Assembly: GCA_947489085.1 (NCBI GenBank)
Contig: CANLCJ010000018.1
Span: 1-64,000, forward strand
Source of the DNA: an uncultured Flavobacteriaceae bacterium
GTDB lineage: Bacteria > Bacteroidota > Bacteroidia > Flavobacteriales > Flavobacteriaceae
Length of the DNA stretch: 64,000 nucleotides
Reading direction: 5' to 3'
This document shows positions 45,587-55,104 of this stretch, in pieces. The stretch's first letter is position 1; every line of letters starts with the position of its first letter. The notes under the pieces were generated by a model. The model was not told the DNA's origin. It was given only the letters and a program-made list of their open reading frames with translations, and did not search any database. The translations under genes were made by a program, and so were the position numbers.

Positions 45587-45678
45587 GTAAAAAGTCGTCT
45601 TTTTTAAGAGCGCAACTTACGAAAAAATAAATAAATTATAATGCGGTTTCTCCTCTAAAGATTAAAGGTATTAAAAAA

Positions 45679-45715
45679 AATAATTGTTGCCCTGAAGTAG
45701 AGGGCAACAATTATT
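45679..45715 (-). terminator. Strong bidirectional terminator after valS
   Basis: AATAATTGTTGCCCT (45679-45693) and its exact complement (45701-45715) form a 15-bp stem with a 7-base loop. The A-run 45673-45680 gives a U8 tract on the minus strand. Confidence 0.9.
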
Positions 45716-45763
45716 TTTATTTTTGAAATCCAGTGATGTATAGCGCTTTAGTTAAAATATGAG

Positions 45764-48400
45764 TTACGTGTTTAAGCTCGCTAAACTTGTTTTTAAAGTC
45801 TCTATTTTTGCTAGGGCATCGGCCTCTTTTTTCTTTTCGCTCTCTACTACTTTCTCAGGAGCATTGTTTACAAAGCGCTCGTTAGACAGTTTTTTTTGTA
45901 CAGATTTTAAAAAGCCTTCGGTATATTGCAATTCTTCTGTAAGTTTTGCAATTTCAGCTTCTACATCTATAGCACCTTGCATGGGTATAAAATACTCGTT
46001 GGATTTAACACGGTAGGTAAGCGCACCTTCAACAGCAGTTTCCACATAAGTTACGGCATCTAGATTACCTAGTTTTGCAATTATAGCATCGAAACTAACG
46101 GTAGCTTTTTCATTATTTATTACAGAGAAAGGGATGGCGTCTTTAAACGCAATGTTTTTTTGTTTTCTTATGGTTCGTATACCTGATATTACTTCAGAGG
46201 CAAACTCAAATCCTGAGATTAAGGCTGTGTTTACAGGTTTTGCTTCAGGCCACTTTGCAACGATTAAGGCTTCTTCTGGTTTGCGTTCTGCAATAAGCTG
46301 CCATAGTTCTTCGGTTAAGAAAGGCATAAAAGGGTGCAGTACTTTTAAGTTGGCTTCGAAAGCAGAGATAATCCCCTTAAAGGTTACTGCATCTATTGGG
46401 TGTTGGTAAGCAGGCTTTGCAATTTCCAGTAACCATCCACAAAAATCATCGTAGATAAGTTTATAGATAACCATTAGAGCATCGCTTAAGCGGTATTTGC
46501 TAAAATGATCTTCAATTTCGGTTAATGCTTTTTGAAATTTTGCTTCGTACCAGTCTAAACCTACTCTTGCAGTTTCTGGTTGTATAATACTGGAATCTAC
46601 ATCCCAACCTTTAACCAGTCTAAAAGCATTCCATATTTTGTTTCCAAATTGTTTGCCTTGTTGGCAGAGTGCTTCATCAAACATTAGGTCGTTACCCGCA
46701 GCACTACTTAGTAATAGCCCAACACGAACGCCATCTGCACTGTATGTATCAATTAATTTTAAAGCATCTGGCGAATTCCCCAGAGACTTGCTCATTTTTC
46801 TACGCTGCTTATCTCTAACTAAACCAGTAAGATATACGTTTTTAAATGGTTTTTCAGCTTTAAATTCATATCCAGCTATAATCATACGTGCCACCCAAAA
46901 GAATAAAATATCTGGACCAGTAACAAGATCGTTAGTAGGGTAATAGTATTTTATTTCTTCGTTTTCTGGATTTCTAATACCATCGAAAACGCTCATTGGC
47001 CATAACCAAGATGAAAACCAGGTATCTAAAGCATCGCTATCTTGGCGTAAATCGGCAACTGTTAAATCGTTGTTTTTAGTGGCATTTTTAGCTAGTGTTA
47101 GCGCATCTTCAGCATTTTCAGCAACTACAAAATCATTTTTACCATCGCCATAGAAGTAGGCAGGAATTTGCTGCCCCCATATAAGTTGTCTGGAAATATT
47201 CCAATCGCGAATATTTTCCATCCAGTGGCGGTATGTGTTTTCGAATTTTTTGGGAAACAATTTTATGCTGTCGTCTTCTAAAACTGCTTTAATAGCTGGT
47301 TTTACCAGATCTTCCATTTTTAAGAACCACTGGTCGCTTAAACGAGGTTCTATAACGGCTTTGGTGCGTTCTGATGTGCCTACTTTATTGGTATGCGTCT
47401 CTGTTTTTACCAAAACGCCTAAAGCGTTTAAAGCTTTAGCTACAGATTTTCTTGCTACAAAACGATCTTGGCCTTCAAATTCTAAACCATAACTATTTAA
47501 TGATGCATCTTCATGAAAGATATCTATTACCTCTAAATTATGCTTATCGCCTAAAACCTTATCATTTTCATCATGCGCAGGTGTTACTTTTAAGCAGCCT
47601 GTACCAAATTCTAAATCTACATATTCATCTTCTATAATTGGAACTACACGGTTGCAAATAGGTACTATCGCTTTTTTACCTTTTAAATGCGTAAAACGTT
47701 CATCATTGGGGTTAATGCAAATGGCCGAATCTCCAAAAATAGTTTCTGGACGTGTTGTTGCCACCGTTAATACTTCTTCGCTATCTGCAATCTTATAGTT
47801 AATGTAATACAAATTGCCTTGACGCTCTTCATGAATCACTTCTTCATCAGACAATGTTGTTTTGGCTTCAGGATCCCAATTTACCATGCGGTAGCCCCTG
47901 TAAATAAGTCCTTTGTTAAACAGATTAACAAAAACTTTTATTACAGCCTCAGACATATCGTCATCTAAAGTAAATTTAGTGCGATCCCAGTCGCAAGAAC
48001 AGCCTAATTTTTTAAGTTGTTCTAAAATTACGCCACCGTACTCTTCTGTCCAATCCCAAGCATGCTTTAAAAACTCTTCTCTAGATAAATTATTTTTATC
48101 AATACCTTGTGCTTTTAATTTGGCAACAACCTTTGCTTCTGTGGCTATAGACGCGTGATCTGTACCGGGAACCCAACATGCATTTTTACCTAATAATCGT
48201 GCGCGGCGTACAAGTACATCTTGAATGGTATTGTTTAACATGTGCCCCATATGCAGTACACCAGTAACATTTGGCGGTGGTATAACTATAGTATAGGGTT
48301 CTCTTTCATCTGGCGTAGAGCCAAAATAATTGTGAGACATCCAGTAATCATACCATTTATTTTCTACAGTACTAGCATCGTATTTAGATGGAATTTGCAT
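45764..48400 (-). CDS. valS: Valyl-tRNA synthetase
   Basis: An 878-residue class I aminoacyl-tRNA synthetase. The HIGH-type motif is NVTGVLHMGHMLN, the editing (CP1) domain contains VATTRPETIFGD and TPAHDENDKVLG, the KMSKS loop is RRKMSKSLGNSPD, and the C-terminus has an anticodon-binding domain and a coiled-coil arm (EIAKLTEELQYTEGFLKSVQKK). The start is the ATG at 48398-48400 (MQIPSKYDAS). The frame is open for 37 codons upstream, but that part contains the -7 element. It charges tRNA-Val and hydrolyses mischarged Thr. Confidence 0.97.
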   Translation of the reverse strand: MQIPSKYDASTVENKWYDYWMSHNYFGSTPDEREPYTIVIPPPNVTGVLHMGHMLNNTIQDVLVRRARLLGKNACWVPGTDHASIATEAKVVAKLKAQGIDKNNLSREEFLKHAWDWTEEYGGVILEQLKKLGCSCDWDRTKFTLDDDMSEAVIKVFVNLFNKGLIYRGYRMVNWDPEAKTTLSDEEVIHEERQGNLYYINYKIADSEEVLTVATTRPETIFGDSAICINPNDERFTHLKGKKAIVPICNRVVPIIEDEYVDLEFGTGCLKVTPAHDENDKVLGDKHNLEVIDIFHEDASLNSYGLEFEGQDRFVARKSVAKALNALGVLVKTETHTNKVGTSERTKAVIEPRLSDQWFLKMEDLVKPAIKAVLEDDSIKLFPKKFENTYRHWMENIRDWNISRQLIWGQQIPAYFYGDGKNDFVVAENAEDALTLAKNATKNNDLTVADLRQDSDALDTWFSSWLWPMSVFDGIRNPENEEIKYYYPTNDLVTGPDILFFWVARMIIAGYEFKAEKPFKNVYLTGLVRDKQRRKMSKSLGNSPDALKLIDTYSADGVRVGLLLSSAAGNDLMFDEALCQQGKQFGNKIWNAFRLVKGWDVDSSIIQPETARVGLDWYEAKFQKALTEIEDHFSKYRLSDALMVIYKLIYDDFCGWLLEIAKPAYQHPIDAVTFKGIISAFEANLKVLHPFMPFLTEELWQLIAERKPEEALIVAKWPEAKPVNTALISGFEFASEVISGIRTIRKQKNIAFKDAIPFSVINNEKATVSFDAIIAKLGNLDAVTYVETAVEGALTYRVKSNEYFIPMQGAIDVEAEIAKLTEELQYTEGFLKSVQKKLSNERFVNNAPEKVVESEKKKEADALAKIETLKTSLASLNT

Positions 48401-48428
48401 CTTTGGAACAGTTTTTGTTTTAAAGATG

Positions 48429-48436
48429 CAAAAGTA
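48429..48436 (-). promoter_or_regulatory. Candidate -7 element TACTTTTG for valS
   Basis: An exact TAnnTTTG match on the minus strand 28 bp before the chosen valS ATG. It supports the internal start. Confidence 0.55.
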
Positions 48437-48581
48437 CTTATATTTCTTTTTCTGTGAAAGTTGATGAAGTTTAAAGATACAAGCCATTAATATTTGAAAA
48501 AGGCTATTCATCTATAATTTTTGCAGATTGTGGAAAAAGTAACTATGTTTACATTAAATTAAAACCAATACATACAAAAAA

Positions 48582-49007
48582 ATGAAACATTTATTTACAC
48601 TTTTATTTGTAGGGTTAATTAGCATTTCCCTTAATGCTCAAGACAAAGTAGCTAAAATAGAGTTTAAGGACACTACTATCGATTATGGAACTATTGAGAA
48701 GGGTGCAAATGGAATACGCACATTTGAGTTTACCAATACAGGGGAAGCCCCGTTAATTATATCTCAAGTTAAATCTAGCTGTGGGTGCACAATACCTAAA
48801 AAACCTAAAGACCCTATTATGCCAGGGAAAACAGGAGAAATAGAGGTAAAGTATGATACTAACAGAGTTAATCCTATTAGAAAAACAATAACAGTATTAT
48901 CTAATGCAGATACGCCAACTGTGGCTTTAAAGATAAAAGGACTTGTTATAGACTCTGGTAAAAATAATGTACTAGAAAAAAAGGACAAAAGTATAGTAGC
49001 CCACTAG
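48582..49007 (+). CDS. Secreted DUF1573 domain protein
   Basis: A 141-residue protein with a signal peptide (about 1-19, ending LNAQ) and one DUF1573 domain: IDYGTIEKGANGIRTFEFTN, then APLIISQVKSSCGCTIP with the conserved Cys-Gly-Cys, then IEVKYDTNRVNPIRKTITV. The domain has an Ig/MSP-like beta fold and is abundant in Bacteroidota; its function is not known, though the SCGC pair suggests a disulfide or metal site. It stands as a single gene, divergent from valS, with a terminator after it. Confidence 0.9.
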   Translation: MKHLFTLLFVGLISISLNAQDKVAKIEFKDTTIDYGTIEKGANGIRTFEFTNTGEAPLIISQVKSSCGCTIPKKPKDPIMPGKTGEIEVKYDTNRVNPIRKTITVLSNADTPTVALKIKGLVIDSGKNNVLEKKDKSIVAH

Positions 49008-49028
49008 GCCTAAACACATACATCATCT

Positions 49029-49069
49029 AAATACCTCAATTAAAATCTATTTAATGGGGTATTTTTTTT
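49029..49069 (+). terminator. Intrinsic terminator
   Basis: AAATACCTCAATTAAA pairs with TTTAATGGGGTATTT (49050-49064) with one bulged A and one G-U pair, followed by T to 49069. It ends the DUF1573 gene. Confidence 0.75.
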
Positions 49070-49255
49070 GTTTACATGCCGTTCAGTTTTGGTAAAGAAA
49101 ACAATGTGTGTAATACACTCCTTTAATTTTGTAAATGAGAATGCTTAAAAGGGGTTTCTTTTTAGTTATAAGTAGGTTAACTAACATTTATAAACACTTT
49201 TTGAAAAACATATCATATAATTTTTGCAACTTTGCGCACCAATTATAAATTTTAG

Positions 49256-50446
49256 ATGCCAAAAATATCTCAAAAAGGGCTTAATATGCCCGAATCTCCA
49301 ATACGAAAACTAGTGCCGTTCTCTGAACAAGCTGAGGCAGACGGTAAAACAGTTTATTACCTTAATATAGGGCAACCTGATATTAAAACTCCGGAGGCTG
49401 CCTTAAATGCAGTTAAAGAAAATACCATTGAGATTTTATCTTATTCACGTTCTGAAGGCTCTGATACTTACAGGAAAAAAATCGCTGACTATTACAATTA
49501 TCATAATATAAATGTAGCGCATAACGATATTATTGTAACAACAGGTGCTAGTGAAGCTATTGCTTTTATTTTTGGAAGCATTATGGATCCAGATGATGAG
49601 GTTATTATTTGTGAGCCTTTTTATGCTAACTATATCGCTTTTGCAACAGCAACAAGCGTAAAAGTAAAACCAATAATCTCTAAAATGGAAGATAATTTTG
49701 CATTACCTTCTGTTGCAGAATTTGAAAAGTTGATTACGCCCAAGACAAAGGCCATTATGATTTGTAATCCTGGAAATCCAACAGGATACTTATACTCTAA
49801 AGAAGAAATAGAGCAATTAGCCGCTTTAGTTAAAAAACACGATTTGTTTTTAATCTCAGATGAGGTATACCGAGAGTTTACTTATGATGGCTATTCGCAT
49901 TACTCCATATTAGAGTTAGAAGGTATAGATGAGCACACTATAATGATAGATTCTGTTTCTAAGCGTTACAGCATGTGTGGAGCTAGAATAGGATGTTTGG
50001 TAACAAGAAATAAAACGATAAGAGAAACAGTTTTAAAGTTTGCTCAAGCACGTTTAAGTCCGCCAACGTATGCACAAATAGCAAGCGAGGCTGCATTAAG
50101 CACGCCGCAGAGTTATTTTGAAGATGTTAAGACGGAGTACATAGAGCGAAGAGATACTTTAATAGCAGAATTAAATACTATAGAAGGTGTAAAGGTAGCA
50201 GTTCCTAAAGGCGCGTTTTATTGTATTGTGGAACTGCCTATAAAAAATTCCGATCATTTTGCACAATGGCTTTTAGAATCTTTTAGTTTTGAAAACGAAA
50301 CAGTTATGGTAGCACCTGCAGGAGGATTTTATTCAACTCCTGGTTTAGGTATAAACCAAATCAGGATTGCATACGTACTTAATAAAGAGCGTTTAATTAA
50401 AGCTGTAACAATTATAAGGGAGGCGCTCAAAGTTTATAACAATTAA
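49256..50446 (+). CDS. PLP-dependent class I aminotransferase
   Basis: A 396-residue fold-type I aminotransferase with YYLNIGQPDIKTP near the N-terminus, IMICNPGNPTGYLYSKEE, LISDEVYREFTY and the PLP-lysine block MIDSVSKRYSMCGARIGCL with Lys236. It is more divergent from classical AspC than the copy at 16330-17517, and the substrate may be aspartate or another amino acid. The stop and the murB start share one base (TAATG), so the two genes are translationally coupled. The first two codons before the usual family start (MPKISQKGLNMPESP) make an alternative internal ATG at residue 11 possible. Confidence 0.88.
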   Translation: MPKISQKGLNMPESPIRKLVPFSEQAEADGKTVYYLNIGQPDIKTPEAALNAVKENTIEILSYSRSEGSDTYRKKIADYYNYHNINVAHNDIIVTTGASEAIAFIFGSIMDPDDEVIICEPFYANYIAFATATSVKVKPIISKMEDNFALPSVAEFEKLITPKTKAIMICNPGNPTGYLYSKEEIEQLAALVKKHDLFLISDEVYREFTYDGYSHYSILELEGIDEHTIMIDSVSKRYSMCGARIGCLVTRNKTIRETVLKFAQARLSPPTYAQIASEAALSTPQSYFEDVKTEYIERRDTLIAELNTIEGVKVAVPKGAFYCIVELPIKNSDHFAQWLLESFSFENETVMVAPAGGFYSTPGLGINQIRIAYVLNKERLIKAVTIIREALKVYNN

Positions 50447-51459
50447 TGCACATACAGGAGAATATATCTTTAAAACAATTTAATACTTTTGGTATAGATG
50501 TAAATGCGAGTTTATTTGCATCTGTATCCTCTATTGATGGGCTTACAGAGGTAATAACCGCTAAAACTAATAAAGAGTTACTTGTTCTTGGAGGCGGCAG
50601 CAATATGCTGCTAACACAAGACCAAGATAAAATGGTAATTCATGTTAATATTAAAGGCATTAACATTGTTAAAGAAGATGCCAATACAGCTTTAGTAGAG
50701 GTGAAAGCTGGAGAAAACTGGCATGATTTCGTACTCTGGTGTCTTAATAACGATTATGGTGGTTTAGAAAATTTGGCTCTAATTCCAGGTAATGTTGGAA
50801 CAGCGCCAATCCAAAATATAGGCGCTTACGGTGTAGAGTTAAAAGATAATTTTGTATCCTGTAATGCCATTAACATAAAAACTCTAGAGCATACAAATTA
50901 CACCAAAGAAGATTGTAATTTCGGGTATAGAAATTCTATTTTTAAGCAAGAAGCAAAAGGGAAATACATTATAACTTCGGTGCTGTTTAAACTCACAAAA
51001 AAAGAGCATAAATTGCATACAAATTATGGCGCAATACAGGCAGAGTTAATTAAAAATGGTGTAACGCATCCAACAATACAAGATGTTTCTAAAGCAGTAA
51101 TAGCAATTAGAACCTCTAAATTACCAAACCCAAAAGAGATAGGCAATAGTGGGAGTTTTTTTAAGAACCCCATTATATCAAAATCTCAATTTGATAAGTT
51201 GAAAGACAATTTCGAAGAAATACCGAGTTACACAGTGTCTCAAGATAGTATTAAAGTGCCAGCAGGTTGGCTAATTGAAAAAGCCGGCTTTAAAGGGAAA
51301 CGTTTTGGAGACTGTGGTGTACATAAAAACCAAGCTCTAGTTCTAGTTAATTATGGCAACGCTAGAGGCGAAGATATACTAAAGCTTTCAAAGCTAATTC
51401 AAAACACAATATTGCGTTTGTTTGGTATTAGTATCGAAGCAGAAGTAAATATTTTATAA
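50446..51459 (+). CDS. murB: UDP-N-acetylenolpyruvoylglucosamine reductase
   Basis: A 337-residue FAD-dependent enzyme that reduces UDP-GlcNAc-enolpyruvate to UDP-MurNAc, the second committed step of peptidoglycan synthesis. Visible: LLVLGGGSNMLLT and LALIPGNVGTAPIQNIGAYGVE of the FAD domain, CNFGYRNSIFK, and NSGSFFKNP with the proton-donor serine. It is coupled to the preceding aminotransferase gene by the TAATG overlap, an arrangement with no obvious metabolic reason. The sigma gene follows after 61 bp. Confidence 0.96.
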   Translation: MHIQENISLKQFNTFGIDVNASLFASVSSIDGLTEVITAKTNKELLVLGGGSNMLLTQDQDKMVIHVNIKGINIVKEDANTALVEVKAGENWHDFVLWCLNNDYGGLENLALIPGNVGTAPIQNIGAYGVELKDNFVSCNAINIKTLEHTNYTKEDCNFGYRNSIFKQEAKGKYIITSVLFKLTKKEHKLHTNYGAIQAELIKNGVTHPTIQDVSKAVIAIRTSKLPNPKEIGNSGSFFKNPIISKSQFDKLKDNFEEIPSYTVSQDSIKVPAGWLIEKAGFKGKRFGDCGVHKNQALVLVNYGNARGEDILKLSKLIQNTILRLFGISIEAEVNIL

Positions 51460-51520
51460 ACTAAATAAATTCACTAATTTACCGTTACTTTAATCTAACT
51501 AATTTAAAATATAATTTACA

Positions 51521-52051
51521 TTGATTTCAGGGATAGAAAAGGAAATAGTAAATTTATTACAGAAGCAAGACAAAAGAGCTATTTCACTACTCTACAAAAA
51601 CTATGCAGATGCCCTTTATGGTGTTGTTAAAAAAGTAATAGCAGATGATGAGACAGCGCAAGACGTATTGCAAGAAACTTTTGTTAAGATATGGCGTTAT
51701 GCAAAGAAGTACGATCCTGCCAAAGCAAAATTATTTACTTGGTTGTATCGTATAGCATATAATACAGCAATAGATAAAACGAGAGCACTTAAAAATAAAA
51801 CAGAAAAAGAAGTCCAAATAGAAACTTCTACCGTATATAAGATAACAACTAACTCTTTGAATCAAGATGTTTTAGATATTAAAAAACATTTAAGTTCTAT
51901 TGAGGAAAAGTATCAAATTGTAATTAATGCTTTGTTTTTTGAGGGAATGACTCAGCAGGAAGCCAGTGAAGAATTAGATATACCTCTAGGAACCATAAAA
52001 TCAAGATTGAAAATAGGATTAAGAGAATTAAAAAAAATCTATAATCCGTAA
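51521..52051 (+). CDS. ECF sigma factor with TTG start, paired with an anti-sigma
   Basis: A 176-residue ECF-type sigma factor with region 2 (ISLLYKNYADALYGVV, DVLQETFVKIWRYAKKYD) and region 4 (KYQIVINALFFEGMTQQEA, LDIPLGTIKSRLKIGLREL). The only in-frame start before region 2 is TTG at 51521: an in-frame TAA lies just 9 bp upstream and no ATG is near. The anti-sigma gene follows after 12 bp, the usual layout for a membrane-signal-controlled sigma. The target genes are unknown. The sigma gene may be transcribed with murB. Confidence 0.9.
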   Translation: MISGIEKEIVNLLQKQDKRAISLLYKNYADALYGVVKKVIADDETAQDVLQETFVKIWRYAKKYDPAKAKLFTWLYRIAYNTAIDKTRALKNKTEKEVQIETSTVYKITTNSLNQDVLDIKKHLSSIEEKYQIVINALFFEGMTQQEASEELDIPLGTIKSRLKIGLRELKKIYNP

Positions 52052-52063
52052 TATGTTAATGTC

Positions 52064-52855
52064 ATGAAGGAGAAAATTACTGTTTTTTTAAATTCAGGCT
52101 TATTAGACAAATATCTAATAGGACAAACTACTGCTGCCGAGACAGAGAAAGTAGAGACCTACATCGCCAAGTATCCAGAAGTACAAAATGCATACAATAC
52201 ATTGCAACACAACTTGGAAATTGTGGCAAAAAGCAACTTAGAGGAAGCACCTAGCTACATTTTAGATGCTGTTTTAGATAAAATTGATGAAGATACACCC
52301 GTAATTAATCTAAACGATAAAAAGAAATACAAGCAATGGTACAAGCTGGCTGTAGCGGCTAGTATTACAGCTATAGCGTTGGGAGTAACATCTTATCAAT
52401 TTTACAATCAAAATCAAAAATTGAATAAGGAAAACCAAGTTGTTGTAGAAGAAATTTTCGATTTAAGAGATGATATTGAAATGAACAACAAAAAATTGGA
52501 TGCTGTAATGGAACAATTTAAGCGTTTAAACGATCCAGAAACCTATAAGTATATCATGCAAGGGAATCACCGTGCTAGAGATCTAAAAACAGTAGCTTAT
52601 ATAAACCCTAAAGAGCGTACATCTATGATAGATGTTGTGTCTTTGCCACAATTACCGGAAGAACAGTGTTACCAGATTTGGGCAGATCTACAAGGTAAAA
52701 TGGTAAGTTTGGGTATTTTAACCGAAGCAGACAGGCAACTTAAACGCATACCATTTCAAGAAAACGCCAGTGGTTTAAATATTACAATAGAACCTAAAGG
52801 GGGTAACTCTACAGCTTCTATAGAAAACACCGTTGCAGAGATTAATTTGCAATAA
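52064..52855 (+). CDS. RskA-like anti-sigma factor
   Basis: A 263-residue membrane protein. The N-terminus (about 1-80) is a cytoplasmic anti-sigma segment (LLDKYLIGQTTAAETEKVE). A transmembrane helix (about 92-112), a short coiled coil (about 113-160) and a periplasmic RskA C-terminal domain follow (MIDVVSLPQLPEEQCYQIWADLQG, LNITIEPKGG). It is expected to hold the adjacent ECF sigma factor at the membrane until a periplasmic signal triggers release. It begins 12 bp after the sigma gene and ends before a strong terminator. Confidence 0.9.
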   Translation: MKEKITVFLNSGLLDKYLIGQTTAAETEKVETYIAKYPEVQNAYNTLQHNLEIVAKSNLEEAPSYILDAVLDKIDEDTPVINLNDKKKYKQWYKLAVAASITAIALGVTSYQFYNQNQKLNKENQVVVEEIFDLRDDIEMNNKKLDAVMEQFKRLNDPETYKYIMQGNHRARDLKTVAYINPKERTSMIDVVSLPQLPEEQCYQIWADLQGKMVSLGILTEADRQLKRIPFQENASGLNITIEPKGGNSTASIENTVAEINLQ

Positions 52856-52878
52856 AAAAAATACAATTTAGAGTATTG

Positions 52879-52915
52879 AAAACGCCTCTTTTCATCATTT
52901 TGAAAGAGGCGTTTT
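52879..52915. terminator. Bidirectional intrinsic terminator
   Basis: AAAACGCCTCTTT (52879-52891) and AAAGAGGCGTTTT (52903-52915) form a 13-bp stem with an 11-base loop, usable in both directions between the anti-sigma gene and the convergent aquaporin gene. Confidence 0.87.
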
Positions 52916-52947
52916 ACTTGCTATTAATAGTCGGTATTAAATCGGGA

Positions 52948-53637
52948 CTATTCTGCTTTATCAAAAAACGTTTTATGTAAAAAACCTGCAACTATAGCTC
53001 CAGCAACAGGAGCAATCCAAAACAACCAAAGTTGACTTGTAAATTCGCCGCCTGCAAATAACGCCTGACTTGTAGATCTGGCAGGGTTAACAGAAGTGTT
53101 AGAGATAGGAATGCTAATTAAATGAATTAAAGTTAATCCTAACCCAATAGCTATTGGAGCAAAACCTTTTGGTGCTCTAAAATTTGTACTTCCTAAAATA
53201 ATTAGTAGAAAAAAGAACGTCAATAGAAACTCTGTAACTAAAACAGATGTTAAATTATAACCTCCAGGAGATAAATCGCCGTAACCATTAGCAGCAAAAC
53301 CGCCAATAGTTGTAAAATCAGATTTACCAGTAATTATAACATATAAAGCACCGGCAGCTAAAATCGCTCCAAATAACTGCGCTAAGATATATCCTAAAAG
53401 TGCTTTGCCTTCAAACTTACCACCAGCCCACAGGCCTAAAGATACCGCGGGATTAAAATGTCCTCCAGAAATATGCCCTACAGCATACGCCATTGTTAAA
53501 ACTGTAAGTCCAAAAGCTAAGGACACTCCCAATAATCCAATCCCTACTTCTGGAAATGCAGCTGCAAATATAGCACTACCACAACCTCCAAAAACGAGCC
53601 AAAATGTTCCAAAAAATTCTGCTAATAATCGTTTCAT
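52948..53637 (-). CDS. aqpZ: Aquaporin Z (water channel)
   Basis: A 229-residue major intrinsic protein with six hydrophobic segments and two NPA half-helices: [10 protein letters not shown] (about 58-67) and SVNPARS (about 182-188). The aromatic/arginine filter residues are consistent with a water channel (R after the second NPA). AqpZ allows rapid water flow across the inner membrane for osmotic adjustment. It is a single gene on the minus strand, convergent with the anti-sigma gene; no promoter is clearly visible upstream. Confidence 0.95.
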   Translation of the reverse strand: MKRLLAEFFGTFWLVFGGCGSAIFAAAFPEVGIGLLGVSLAFGLTVLTMAYAVGHISGGHFNPAVSLGLWAGGKFEGKALLGYILAQLFGAILAAGALYVIITGKSDFTTIGGFAANGYGDLSPGGYNLTSVLVTEFLLTFFFLLIILGSTNFRAPKGFAPIAIGLGLTLIHLISIPISNTSVNPARSTSQALFAGGEFTSQLWLFWIAPVAGAIVAGFLHKTFFDKAE

Positions 53638-53756
53638 AATCTTTACTGTTTAGTATTTAGTTTATTAAGTGTTTAGTAATGAGACCCTTTTTGTTTTGAG
53701 GAGTCACAAATATGAATTATAGCAGGAAATAAGATTAAGAGGTTTTACAAAAATTG

Positions 53757-53764
53757 TATCTTTG
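53757..53764 (+). promoter_or_regulatory. Candidate -7 element TATCTTTG
   Basis: An exact consensus match 14 bp before the first gene of the small protein-GT2-sigma-Nramp operon; no clear -33 box. Confidence 0.55.
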
Positions 53765-53778
53765 CAAAAAGCATTTTT

Positions 53779-53985
53779 ATGAAACTTTTTTTAATTACAA
53801 TAGGTTTACTAGGTTTAGGTATAGCAGGTATCGCCATTAAAATTTGGGCAAAAAAAGATGGTAAGTTTGCAGGTACATGCGCGAGCCAAAACCCTATGCT
53901 TAATAAAGATGGGGAAGCCTGTGGTTTTTGTGGTAAAACTCCAGATCAATTTAGCGACTGTAGCGAACCCCAACATTCTAACTAG
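53779..53985 (+). CDS. Small membrane protein with four-cysteine tail
   Basis: A 68-residue protein with one N-terminal transmembrane segment (about 3-22) and a soluble tail holding Cys34, Cys48, Cys51 and Cys61 (GTCAS, EACGFCG, SDCSE). I recall close homologs annotated only as membrane or secreted protein in Flavobacteriaceae. The CGFC spacing suggests a redox or metal site, by inference. It is the first gene of an operon and ends 3 bp before the GT2 gene. Confidence 0.75.
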   Translation: MKLFLITIGLLGLGIAGIAIKIWAKKDGKFAGTCASQNPMLNKDGEACGFCGKTPDQFSDCSEPQHSN

Positions 53986-53988
53986 TGC

Positions 53989-55104
53989 ATGATTTTGTAT
54001 GAAATAATCTTCTACAGTTTCTGCACTGTAGTAGCACTTCAAGCATTATATTATCTTATAATTTTTAGAGCATTTGCTTTTTTTAAGCCAAAGCCTATAT
54101 CTTATTCGCAAGACATACCAGTTTCAGTAGTTATCTGTGCAAAAAATGAAGCAGAAAACCTAAAACAGATGTTGCCAGCGGTAATTAATCAAGATTATAA
54201 AAATTTTGAAATTGTTTTAATTAACGATGCTTCTTCCGACGACACTTTAGACGTTATGGAGATGTTTCAAGCTAAGCACAGTGGGATTAAAATAGTAAAT
54301 GTAAGATCTGTAGAAACATTTTGGGGTAATAAAAAATATGCATTAACTCTGGGGATAAAAGCAGCAATGCACGACACACTTTTATTTACAGATGCAGATT
54401 GTTTACCAAGTACGAATACTTGGATAAAAGAAATGGTGTCTCTCCTAAAAGCAGAAGAAGCCATAGTGTTGGGCTACGGTGCTTATAAAACTGTAAAAGC
54501 CTCATTTTTAAATAAACTTATCAGGTTCGAAACGTTAACTACGGCAATGACCTATTTTTCGATGGCTAAAATAGGATTACCTTATATGGGGGTTGGGAGA
54601 AATTTGGCCTATACAAAACCATTATTTTTTAAAATGAATGGCTTTGTAAAACACATGAAGATACGCTCTGGAGACGATGATTTATTCGTTAATCAAGCCG
54701 CAACAAAAAAAAATACGTCTCTAAATTTTTCTCAAAACAGTTTTACAATATCAACACCCAAAACAACATTTGGAGCTTGGTTTAAACAAAAGCGAAGGCA
54801 CATTTCTACAGCAAACCATTATAAGTTAAAGCACAAAATACTCCTAGCATTATTTTACATTACAAACGTGTTGTTTTTTGTGCTATCTATATTACTTTTA
54901 AGCCTATGGTACATGCCTTATATTGTAATAGGTTTGATAAGTTTTAGAATGCTACTTCAAATTACTATGTATGTTAAGTCGGCTAAGAAACTAAACGAAA
55001 AAGGTTTGGTGTGGTTGTTACCCATCTTAGAAATCTTTTTAATTGTTTTTCAAATGGTTATATTTATAACTAATAAAATAGTGAAACCTAACCATTGGAA
55101 ATAG
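53989..55104 (+). CDS. GT2 family glycosyltransferase
   Basis: A 371-residue membrane glycosyltransferase. One N-terminal transmembrane segment (about 8-28) precedes the GT-A domain (VVICAKNEAENLKQML, FEIVLINDASSDDTLDV, LLFTDADCLPSTNTW with the DxD). MKIRSGDDDLFVNQAATK holds the acceptor-site acidic cluster, and KQKRRH is where processive GT2 enzymes have QxxRW. At least two C-terminal transmembrane segments follow (about 285-360). The sugar and acceptor are unknown. It overlaps the downstream sigma gene by 10 bp. Confidence 0.85.
   Translation: MILYEIIFYSFCTVVALQALYYLIIFRAFAFFKPKPISYSQDIPVSVVICAKNEAENLKQMLPAVINQDYKNFEIVLINDASSDDTLDVMEMFQAKHSGIKIVNVRSVETFWGNKKYALTLGIKAAMHDTLLFTDADCLPSTNTWIKEMVSLLKAEEAIVLGYGAYKTVKASFLNKLIRFETLTTAMTYFSMAKIGLPYMGVGRNLAYTKPLFFKMNGFVKHMKIRSGDDDLFVNQAATKKNTSLNFSQNSFTISTPKTTFGAWFKQKRRHISTANHYKLKHKILLALFYITNVLFFVLSILLLSLWYMPYIVIGLISFRMLLQITMYVKSAKKLNEKGLVWLLPILEIFLIVFQMVIFITNKIVKPNHWK

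Noticed and set aside
48505..48530. TATAATTTTTGC as a -7 element for the DUF1573 gene (and the similar one near 49220)
   Set aside because: The spacing inside the element does not fit TAnnTTTG, and no -33 box is present.
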